Position numbers and translations under genes: made by a program. A stretch of 39,372 bases of DNA from Candidatus Bacteroides merdavium (lineage in GTDB: Bacteria > Bacteroidota > Bacteroidia > Bacteroidales > Bacteroidaceae). The notes below the pieces were generated by a model, which was given only the letters and a program-made list of their open reading frames with translations, ran no database searches and was not told where the DNA came from. The stretch lies in NCBI GenBank assembly GCA_019116805.1, contig DXAV01000006.1:1-39372 (forward strand). Reading direction: 5' to 3'. Shown piece after piece: positions 9,060 to 16,008 of the stretch (positions within the stretch are counted from its first letter, which is position 1; each line of letters begins with the position of its first letter).

Positions 9060-11996
9060 TCATTTATGGAAAAAACGTTCAGCCCGTCCAGGAGAATACA
9101 ATTCCCATAATGATGCGACAGTCCATCCTGGAGCAAAAATATCATTATAAAAACCTTTTCCATTACGTCCGTAATCCCAATTAGTGTGCTGAATCACCTC
9201 AGGATAATAACCAGGTTTTGCCACACCACAGAGATGGCCTTCAAAAGGTAACAATTGCCTCATAGAAGTTGATATCACATTCGCCATAGAAGAGAAACGC
9301 GGTTCATCAAATCGCTTGGACAACCAAGTTAATACGTCGGCAAAACCAAAAATGAAAACATCAATATGATTATTTTCCACAGATACATTTCCCCAACCAC
9401 GCGTCTGTAAACCTAAATCTCCTAACATTTGTCCTTTCGCAAAAGGAACATCCCACAAATAATACCAAGACAGGGCAAAATAAGCAGCATCCCGACATAA
9501 CCTTGCATAATGTTCGCTTTTCTCACCTCGTGTCACCAACGCCAGATAATAATTGGCTACCGAAGCATAAAGTGAAGCTTCTTTGTCTTCACAATTCGCA
9601 TCCAGAGTTGAGGAAAAATAGTCTGACTTTAATATAATATTCTGCTCCATGTAATCCGCAGTACGCATGGCTGCTTCCAAATAACGCTTATCGCCATAAT
9701 ATTTATAGCCCATCACTAAAGGAAGAGTAGCCGATGATGTACTTCCACCACTTTTATCAACTATAGAAAGGTCCTCGTGAAATTTACGTGGGAAACTACC
9801 ATCCTCATTCTGTAAACGTAAAAATAAATCCAGCATCTTTCGTATTCTGTTTTCCCATTCAGGATGTACACGTCCAGCCTCACGTTCATAGTGTAAAAAG
9901 TGAAGCATGGCATATATTCCTTCGGATTGACGACGAATACTCAGATTCTGTTCATCCACTTGCTTTTCGAAATCCACATATTCACGGAAAAAGCCTGTAG
10001 ATGTGAAACCATTTTTGAGGTAAGAATCAAAAATGTGTTGGCTATTCTCCTTCAAATCTTGCCGATTTACCTGCCATCCATACTCCCAAGCATTGAAGGC
10101 ATTGAGCAAAGTTCGTCCAATAAATCCAACCTCGGCAATGCCACGCGACTGACAATCATCGACCCGAAGATGAGCTCCGGAATTATAAATTAACGGATAT
10201 CTATCTACCAGACTAGAGGTAAAGTACTTACTAAGCAAATCTTTCACTTGCTTCACAGAATAAGTAGTATCGACCGGAACGGGAGCATAAGTATCATAGC
10301 TATATTCCCAAGTTTGTTTCACAAAATCCGAGAAGTTTTCAGCTTCGCCACTCTTCACTTCCCATGTCAGGAAAATACTTTCTCCTTTTTTCAATGCCTG
10401 GAAGGTTCTCACTTCAGGAGCCAAAGTTAATTTACGAATATAAGTTTTAGGAGCCTCACGATAAGGGAAACCAAAAGCCAGCACAGCAGAACCTTCCTGT
10501 CTCTCGAAGCCCGTAAAACCCAATGACGTCGAGCCGGAAAGTATCACATCCCCTTCCTTATGTGTAGTCAAAACATCCGTATTTCCTACATCCAAACGAC
10601 TTACGAGCAATGAACGTCCGTTCATTTCATTGAACACACCTGTCAATGGTGCACTTAATCGGTCCTCACGAACAATCCAACTATCCGAAGCATAAAATGA
10701 GGGTGCTTCTTGAGGAGAACGTTGATTCCGCCTATACCAGAATCCTGGCATATAAAACAGACATTTATCATGGGGAAAATGCGTATTCCAATATTGCCCG
10801 TAGCTAAAGTATATATCATCCAAAGCGATAATCTGAGTCTTCAATACAATCTTTCCTACAGCAGCATCAATCTTCTGGAAAATCAATACTGGCAACTTAG
10901 TGTTACCCTTCCACTCATAATCATATAAATTATCTGATAGACGGTTATAATATAAAGGATAATCTACAGCCTGATTACCAGGACTTTTTAACGACAAGAT
11001 CGTTTGTAAATTTTCTATCAAGAATAATGGACGAGACGCACTTATAGAAGGAGAACTACTCTGAACAACAGGCCATCCATCTTCCCATTCTACTTTATCT
11101 AATAACAAGACGCGCCCATGTGGATTGGCCGTATCCACACCATGATACAAAATCCAATCTTGTCCTGCATCATCTGTTACCAATTCGGAATTATGACCTG
11201 TCCCTACAAAGCGTTTGTTCCCTCTAATTAACAACTCATGATGGTTTTCCATCATGCTACGGCCTTGTTTGTCAACATATGGTCCCCATACAGACTTAGA
11301 TCTCCCTACTACTGTTTGATAAGTACTCTTCAATCCCTCACAACAAGTTCCGGTGGAAGCATATAAATAATAATAGTCACCTCGTTTACAGATGTAAGTT
11401 CCTTCGTAAGCAGTACCTGCAATTTGTTTCTTCTCACATCCGGTTTTTAAAGACAAACCGTCATCATTCAACTCTGCACCATAGATTCCCCGGAAACTAC
11501 CCCAAAACAGATATTTTTTCCCATTGTCTTCTATATAAAAAGGATCTATGCAATTCTGAATACCTATCTCATTACTGCGGAACATCATTCCATGATCACG
11601 GAAAGGCCCTAGAGGAGTATCAGCCGTAGCAACACCTATTCCACACGTCCATTCCCCGCCCCAACGCGACATAGAATAATACAACACATATTTATCACCT
11701 ATCCGATTAATATCGGGCGCCCATAAACCACCCTTCGGCTCAAAACTTGGACGTGTTTTTTCTGAAAACGCCGTACCAACAAATTCCCAATCAACAAGAT
11801 TTTTGGAACGATGAATAGGTATGTTACGTATATCCTCAGTCGCATACAAATAATAATAGCCATCTGCACCTTGGATAACAGATGGATCTGGTAAGCTATA
11901 ATTTACGACAGGATTTTGATAATCTGCCGACACCTCTCCTACGACAAAATCACAATTCACAACAAGAAGCAGCCCTAAGAATATTCTTTTCAACAT
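9060..11996 (-). CDS. Bimodular glycosidase: GH43 fused to a beta-sandwich plus (alpha/alpha)6-like module
   Basis: A 978-aa exported protein with an N-terminal signal peptide of about 24 residues. Residues 26-311 form a GH43 five-bladed propeller. The three catalytic acids are in place: Asp37 in LPDPSV (base), Asp151 in CIDPF (pKa modulator) and Glu198 in AYEGTY (acid). This family mostly contains arabinanases, arabinofuranosidases and xylosidases. Residues about 345-575 are beta-rich, and 590-978 are helical with repeated hairpins and aromatic patches (RRQSEGIYAMLHF, QNEDGSFPRKF, RGWGN), like a six-hairpin glycosidase or lyase. The two halves could be two enzymes in one chain; I cannot name the second family. 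It lies 82 bp downstream of the GH2 gene on the same strand, probably cotranscribed and under HTCS control. Confidence 0.85.
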   Translation of the reverse strand: MLKRIFLGLLLVVNCDFVVGEVSADYQNPVVNYSLPDPSVIQGADGYYYLYATEDIRNIPIHRSKNLVDWEFVGTAFSEKTRPSFEPKGGLWAPDINRIGDKYVLYYSMSRWGGEWTCGIGVATADTPLGPFRDHGMMFRSNEIGIQNCIDPFYIEDNGKKYLFWGSFRGIYGAELNDDGLSLKTGCEKKQIAGTAYEGTYICKRGDYYYLYASTGTCCEGLKSTYQTVVGRSKSVWGPYVDKQGRSMMENHHELLIRGNKRFVGTGHNSELVTDDAGQDWILYHGVDTANPHGRVLLLDKVEWEDGWPVVQSSSPSISASRPLFLIENLQTILSLKSPGNQAVDYPLYYNRLSDNLYDYEWKGNTKLPVLIFQKIDAAVGKIVLKTQIIALDDIYFSYGQYWNTHFPHDKCLFYMPGFWYRRNQRSPQEAPSFYASDSWIVREDRLSAPLTGVFNEMNGRSLLVSRLDVGNTDVLTTHKEGDVILSGSTSLGFTGFERQEGSAVLAFGFPYREAPKTYIRKLTLAPEVRTFQALKKGESIFLTWEVKSGEAENFSDFVKQTWEYSYDTYAPVPVDTTYSVKQVKDLLSKYFTSSLVDRYPLIYNSGAHLRVDDCQSRGIAEVGFIGRTLLNAFNAWEYGWQVNRQDLKENSQHIFDSYLKNGFTSTGFFREYVDFEKQVDEQNLSIRRQSEGIYAMLHFLHYEREAGRVHPEWENRIRKMLDLFLRLQNEDGSFPRKFHEDLSIVDKSGGSTSSATLPLVMGYKYYGDKRYLEAAMRTADYMEQNIILKSDYFSSTLDANCEDKEASLYASVANYYLALVTRGEKSEHYARLCRDAAYFALSWYYLWDVPFAKGQMLGDLGLQTRGWGNVSVENNHIDVFIFGFADVLTWLSKRFDEPRFSSMANVISTSMRQLLPFEGHLCGVAKPGYYPEVIQHTNWDYGRNGKGFYNDIFAPGWTVASLWELYSPGRAERFFHK

Positions 11997-12058
11997 GTTA
12001 TTCCACTATTTTATCCATCAGAAAACTACCATAAGACTCATATTGATATTACCTAATT

Positions 12059-12084
12059 AAATGAGGGGAATCTCCCCCTCATTT
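12059..12084 (-). other. Hairpin between the GH2 and GH43 genes
   Basis: AAATGAGGGG (12059-12068) and CCCCTCATTT (12075-12084) form a perfect 10-bp stem with a 6-nt loop that overlaps the GH2 stop codon. On the minus strand it is followed by AATTAGG rather than a T run, so it is a poor intrinsic terminator. It may stabilise or partly end the upstream transcript. Confidence 0.5.
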
Positions 12085-13902
12085 CTCCAAAGCATTACAT
12101 ATACGTTTATTTATCTCACAAATACGTTTTTCATCCAGTTTAATTTTCTTACGGTCATAAGTCATCAGACCATTGACTTCAATTTCGACATCGGTAGTTT
12201 GAGTATAAACGGCTGCAGAAAAACCTTTTTTTATAAGCTTATATAGCATATCAGCATATTTTACATATTCATCAGTCGCTTCTTTTGAAGAATCAAACTG
12301 AACATATCCCCAGTTTCGATTAGGCTCCCATAAATGATCTTTCAGAACGAGTCCTATTCCTCCATATTCACCCAAAACGGTAGCACGTTGTGCATCATAC
12401 AAATAAATCTCAGGTTGCGGATAATTATGAAGATCAAGTATATCACCGCAAGTATAATGATTTCCTCCACTGGCCGGATTTACTAAACGTGTAGGATCAT
12501 ATTGTTTTGTCCACTGGGCAATTTCTTCCGTTTTAAATTGCCCCCATGCTTCGTTAAATGGCACCCAGGTACTAATACAAGGATAGGAATAAAGGCAATC
12601 AATTATATCTTTCCATTCCTGACGATAATAAGATTCAGATTCTACTGTTCGTTGCATTTCAATCCCATCGAAATATTGCCTATTCTGCCATTGTGGATTA
12701 CGGTCGCCACTTGGCATATCCTGCCAAACAATAATTCCTAATCTATCACAATGCGTATACCAACGGGCTGGCTCCACCTTAATATGTTTTCGTATCATAT
12801 TGTATCCGAAGTCTTTAGTCTTCTGGATGTCATACAATAAAGCTTCATCTGTTGGAGCCGTATATAAGCCATCTGGCCACCAACCTTGATCAAGAGGTCC
12901 AAACTGAAACAGAGCTTGGTTGTTTAACTCTAAACGAACAATACCATCAGCATCACGACGAGTAGAATATTTTCTCATTGCCGCATAACTTTCCAATTGG
13001 TCTTTAACCTCACCTTTACTTTTTAAAGCTATTTTCAACTTATACAAGAAAGGTGAAGCCGGACTCCACAACTTGGCATCCTTTGGCATTGCAATTTCGA
13101 CATAATTCGTATTTAAACTTTTGCCTATAGCTATCAACTGATTGTCATCATATACTTGAACTTCAACTAAATCCGAAACACAATCAGTATTTAATTTTGC
13201 ATCAACTTTTAGAAGATGATTGTCTATATCAGGGGTAATGCGAAGGCTTTCAATATATTTATCCTCAACCGGTTCCAACCAAACAGTTTGCCAAATACCA
13301 CTTACCGGTGTGTACCATATCCCATGTGGTTTACTAACCTGTTTTCCTCTTGGTTGAGGTCCTTTATCTGTTGGGTCCCACACTTTCACAGTTAACAGAT
13401 TTTTGCCACTTTTCGACAAAGCACCAGTAATATTGAATGTAAAAGGCGTAAATCCTCCTGTATGACTTCCAACCTTTATATCATTAACCCACACATCTGC
13501 CTTCCAATCTACTGCCCCAAAATTTAAAAGTATTTGTTTCCCTTTCCAGTCAGAAGGGACCTTAAATTCACGTGAATATATCAATTCTTGATTCTCATTC
13601 AAAGACTTTCCAACTCCTGACAGAGAAGATTCCACAGCAAAAGGAACAAGTATCTGCCCATCAAACTTATCAGGAAGTTCTTGACCTCTATTAATTATAG
13701 CATAATTCCATAATCCATTCAGATTTTTCCACTCCTTCCTTTCCATTATTGGACGAGGATATTCAGGAAGTACATTCTCTGGATCTACTTGAAAAGCCCA
13801 TTGAGTTTTTATCTTATCACCAACCGGCTTCCATTGTGCCGATCCTTCCAAAAAAAACAATGCCAAAAATGACACTAAAAACAGGTATTGTTTCATATTC
13901 AA
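12079..13902 (-). CDS. Secreted GH2-family glycoside hydrolase
   Basis: A 607-aa protein with a signal peptide ending near EGSAQ (residue 23). It has the GH2 order: sugar-binding jelly roll (about 45-210, with GHSYS-like elements such as NFGAVDWKADVWVN and GGFTPF), an Ig-like sandwich (about 215-310), then a TIM barrel (about 330-600). The catalytic acid/base is Glu451 in FNEAWG and the nucleophile is Glu512 in GEYGG. It belongs to the shorter GH2 enzymes that lack the C-terminal domains of LacZ. GH2 covers beta-galactosidases, glucuronidases, mannosidases and arabinosidases, and I cannot assign the sugar. It is the first gene of the carbohydrate region in transcription order; a -7 box (TATTTTTG) lies just upstream. 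Confidence 0.88.
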   Translation of the reverse strand: MNMKQYLFLVSFLALFFLEGSAQWKPVGDKIKTQWAFQVDPENVLPEYPRPIMERKEWKNLNGLWNYAIINRGQELPDKFDGQILVPFAVESSLSGVGKSLNENQELIYSREFKVPSDWKGKQILLNFGAVDWKADVWVNDIKVGSHTGGFTPFTFNITGALSKSGKNLLTVKVWDPTDKGPQPRGKQVSKPHGIWYTPVSGIWQTVWLEPVEDKYIESLRITPDIDNHLLKVDAKLNTDCVSDLVEVQVYDDNQLIAIGKSLNTNYVEIAMPKDAKLWSPASPFLYKLKIALKSKGEVKDQLESYAAMRKYSTRRDADGIVRLELNNQALFQFGPLDQGWWPDGLYTAPTDEALLYDIQKTKDFGYNMIRKHIKVEPARWYTHCDRLGIIVWQDMPSGDRNPQWQNRQYFDGIEMQRTVESESYYRQEWKDIIDCLYSYPCISTWVPFNEAWGQFKTEEIAQWTKQYDPTRLVNPASGGNHYTCGDILDLHNYPQPEIYLYDAQRATVLGEYGGIGLVLKDHLWEPNRNWGYVQFDSSKEATDEYVKYADMLYKLIKKGFSAAVYTQTTDVEIEVNGLMTYDRKKIKLDEKRICEINKRICNALEK

Positions 13903-13920
13903 TAGATTTTAAATGTTCCA

Positions 13921-13928
13921 CAAAAATA
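13921..13928 (-). promoter_or_regulatory. Candidate -7 box for the GH2-GH43 genes
   Basis: The minus strand reads TATTTTTG (consensus TAnnTTTG), 18 bases before the GH2 start codon. No good -33 element is visible, as expected if an activator such as the HTCS is needed. Confidence 0.45.
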
Positions 13929-13983
13929 GCGTTATTAGACAAAAAATAGTAAAACATTAGAACCAATAAATAAAAGAAACGAA

Positions 13984-14229
13984 GCATTTACCACAATATT
14001 TAGGATTGAAACTATTGCGAATAGATTGAAAGATGAAGGAGCAAACTTTCAGTTCTGTGTGTTTACAGACATACAGAATCGAGGACTTGAAGATATTCTC
14101 ATAACTTGCATGAACGATTTGAAGGGTAATAAAACCATTCGAAATGTTTACCAATACAACTCCATACTACTTTTGCATTATATCAGATACGTAATTCCAT
14201 CAAGTATGAACTCCCAGAATCAAAACTAG
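13984..14229 (+). pseudogene. Decayed IS256-family transposase fragment
   Basis: A plus-strand frame ending at a TAG (14227-14229) contains DIQNRGLEDILITCMNDLKG, which matches the IS256-type transposase core pattern LKNRGVxDILIACxDGLKG. It is followed by HYIRYVIPSS, where the family has IHxIRNSxKYVS. The segment before it diverges, and nothing recognisable follows the stop. The usual second catalytic Asp position (C-x-D-G-L) reads N-D here, so the enzyme would be dead. Only about 80 codons of a roughly 400-codon gene remain, and no terminal inverted repeats were found. It marks an old insertion beside the carbohydrate locus. Confidence 0.6.
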
Positions 14230-14577
14230 TATTCCACGAAGATAGGGAAGAAGAGAAAAACGAAAGGAATCTTTGGAAGTACCGCTTCCTAATGGAATGG
14301 AAGAAAAAGAACATATACTGGCATTGCCCTCCTATGCCAACAAGAAAGTTGTTACAAAAAACAGATGTACCCCCCACTTTGTCCTGCTGAAAGACATGAA
14401 CGAATAAATTCCGACAGCCTACCCCAGCGTGAAGGTGTTCACACAGCAAGTCACCCGGTAGCCTTGACACAAGCCGAGGGAGGGTTTCCAGAAGCGAACA
14501 ATCCACCTGTCAGAAAGTACATTTTCTTGACAAAGTAAAAGCGAATTCAGTTTCGTTCTCTTCTCCTTGGAATAAAT
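14230..14577. other. Gene-poor stretch with degraded coding sequence
   Basis: No convincing gene. A short plus-strand frame (about 14247-14406) reads like protein (VPLPNGMEEKEHILALPSYA, then KDMNE and a stop) but has no start and matches nothing I know. It may be another remnant from the same decayed insertion. Confidence 0.3.
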
Positions 14578-14657
14578 GGGTTTAAACCCTAAGACGCCTA
14601 TGTTTGAAACATAAGGGGGGAATGTTTCAAACATAAGGCCCCAAGGTTTCAAACCTT
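14578..14657. repeat. Palindrome array A, four units at exact 22-bp period
   Basis: There are four palindromes: GGGTTTAAACCC (14578-14589), ATGTTTGAAACAT (14600-14612), ATGTTTCAAACAT (14622-14634) and AAGGTTTCAAACCTT (14643-14657). The GTTT of each left arm starts at 14580, 14602, 14624 and 14646, exactly 22 bp apart. The outer arm bases change in pairs between units (GG/CC, AT/AT, AG/CT), so symmetry is kept while sequence drifts. Two of the linkers begin AAGG. It lies between the IS256 remnant and the prfB terminator. The function is unknown. Confidence 0.85.
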
Positions 14658-14731
14658 CCCTATAAATGACTTCCACCGCATCAAAGACTCCCTTTTGAGG
14701 ATTTCACGTTGAAACAGTGACTTTTATTTAC

Positions 14732-14770
14732 AAAAAAGAGGAAGTGACCTCCTTATTCAGTCACTTCCTC
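14732..14770 (-). terminator. Intrinsic terminator of prfB
   Basis: GAGGAAGTGAC (14738-14748) and GTCACTTCCTC (14760-14770) form a perfect 11-bp stem. On the minus strand six T follow (plus-strand A run 14732-14737). It lies 40 bases beyond the prfB stop. Confidence 0.9.
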
Positions 14771-14809
14771 CATCATATATATAAATAAGTATAAAAGCAA
14801 TCGTTCACC

Positions 14810-15928
14810 TTACGCCTCGCCCGCTCCTGCGAACTCCATCAGGTAGGCCTTGACGAAACCGTCTATCTTGCCGTCCATCACGCCGTTCACGTCGCTGGTC
14901 TGATAGTTGGTGCGGTGGTCCTTCACGCGGCGGTCGTCGAAGACGTAGCTGCGGATCTGCGAGCCCCACTCAATCTTCTTCTTGCCTGCCTCAATCTTGG
15001 CCTGCTCGGCCATGCGGTGCTTCATCTCCTTGTCGTAGAGCATGGAGCGGAGGAGGCGGAGGGCATTCTCGCGGTTCTTGGGCTGGTCGCGCGTCTCTGT
15101 GTTCTCAATCAGGATTTCTTCTTCCTCGCCCGTGTAGGGGTCCTTGTACTGGTAACGCAGACGCACGCCGGACTCCACCTTGTTCACGTTCTGGCCACCC
15201 GCGCCGCCGCTTCGGAAGGTATCCCAGGAGATTCGGGCCGGCTCGATGTTCACCTCGATGGTATCGTCCACCAGCGGAGTGACGAACACGGAGGCAAACG
15301 ACGTCATACGCTTGCCCTGGGCGTTGTAGGGCGACACGCGCACCAGGCGGTGCACACCGTTCTCACCCTTCAGGTAGCCGTAGGCATAGTCGCCGCTGAT
15401 TTCGATGGTACAGGTCTTGATGCCTGCCTCGTCGCCTTCCTGCAGGTTGGCGATGGTAGCCTTGTAGCCGTGGGTCTCGGCATAGCGCAGGTACATGCGC
15501 ATCAGCATGCTGGCCCAGTCCTGGCTCTCCGTGCCTCCGGCTCCGGAGTTGATTTTGAGCACACAGTCCATCTGGTCGGCTTCCTCGCGCAGCATGTTCT
15601 TCAGTTCCAAGGCCTCGACAGCTTCGGCAGCCTTGGCATAAGCCTCGTCCACTTCTTCTTCCGTCACCAGGTCGTCCTTATGGAAGTCGAACGCCAGCTG
15701 CAGCTCTTCCGAAAGGTTTTTCACTTCGTTGTAGCCGGAAATCCACTGCTGGAGTCCCTTTACTTTCTTCATCTGTGCTTCGGCAGCTTTTTGGTCGTCC
15801 CAAAAGCCGGGGGCCTGTGTGCGAAGCTGTTCCTCCTCCACCTGGATCTTCTTGCCTTCGATGTCCAGGTAGCGGTTCAACGCCTCGGTACGGTCTTTGA
15901 TATCTTTCAGTTGTTCAGCGGTTATCAT
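14810..15928 (-). CDS. prfB: Peptide chain release factor 2
   Basis: A 372-aa class I release factor that ends translation at UGA and UAA. The GGQ loop that triggers peptidyl-tRNA hydrolysis is present (SGGAGGQNVNKVES). The stop-codon-reading tripeptide, SPF in E. coli RF2, reads SPY here (RVSPYNAQG). The gene is one uninterrupted frame: where E. coli has its programmed +1 frameshift (CUU UGA C) this sequence reads CTG GAC, so there is no autoregulatory frameshift at the usual place. Its codons are strikingly GC-rich compared with the genes to its left. A -7 box is 26 bases upstream, divergent from that of the M16 gene. Confidence 0.95.
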   Translation of the reverse strand: MITAEQLKDIKDRTEALNRYLDIEGKKIQVEEEQLRTQAPGFWDDQKAAEAQMKKVKGLQQWISGYNEVKNLSEELQLAFDFHKDDLVTEEEVDEAYAKAAEAVEALELKNMLREEADQMDCVLKINSGAGGTESQDWASMLMRMYLRYAETHGYKATIANLQEGDEAGIKTCTIEISGDYAYGYLKGENGVHRLVRVSPYNAQGKRMTSFASVFVTPLVDDTIEVNIEPARISWDTFRSGGAGGQNVNKVESGVRLRYQYKDPYTGEEEEILIENTETRDQPKNRENALRLLRSMLYDKEMKHRMAEQAKIEAGKKKIEWGSQIRSYVFDDRRVKDHRTNYQTSDVNGVMDGKIDGFVKAYLMEFAGAGEA

Positions 15929-15953
15929 AATGAAAATACTTTGTTTCGGAATG

Positions 15954-15961
15954 CAAAGGTA
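15954..15961 (-). promoter_or_regulatory. -7 box for prfB
   Basis: The minus strand reads TACCTTTG (consensus TAnnTTTG), 25 bases before the prfB ATG. No clear -33 element was found. Confidence 0.55.
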
Positions 15962-15974
15962 TGAAAAAAACGAA

Positions 15975-15982
15975 TAACTTTG
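15975..15982 (+). promoter_or_regulatory. -7 box for the M16 peptidase gene
   Basis: TAACTTTG matches the consensus and is followed by GC, common in Bacteroides promoters. It lies downstream of an in-frame ATG at 15961 and 26 bases before the ATG at 16009, which favours 16009 as the start. Confidence 0.55.
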
Positions 15983-16008
15983 CAGTTATCATTCTAATAA
16001 GTCTATTT

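Noticed and set aside
14578..14657. Array A as a CRISPR array
   Set aside because: Units are only 12-15 bp, palindromic and differ from each other; linkers are 7-10 bp. CRISPR repeats are longer and near identical with spacers of about 30 bp, and no cas gene is present.
13957..14676. Minus-strand frames of 65-107 codons in the junction region
   Set aside because: They overlap the transposase remnant and the palindromes, are Phe/Ser-rich, and show no start context or family motif.
15840..15880. Programmed +1 frameshift in prfB
   Set aside because: The codons at the expected place are CTG GAC; there is no in-frame UGA and the reading frame is continuous.
14915..15964. A 349-codon open frame antisense to prfB
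   Set aside because: prfB has GGQ and full-length homology; the antisense frame is biased composition only.
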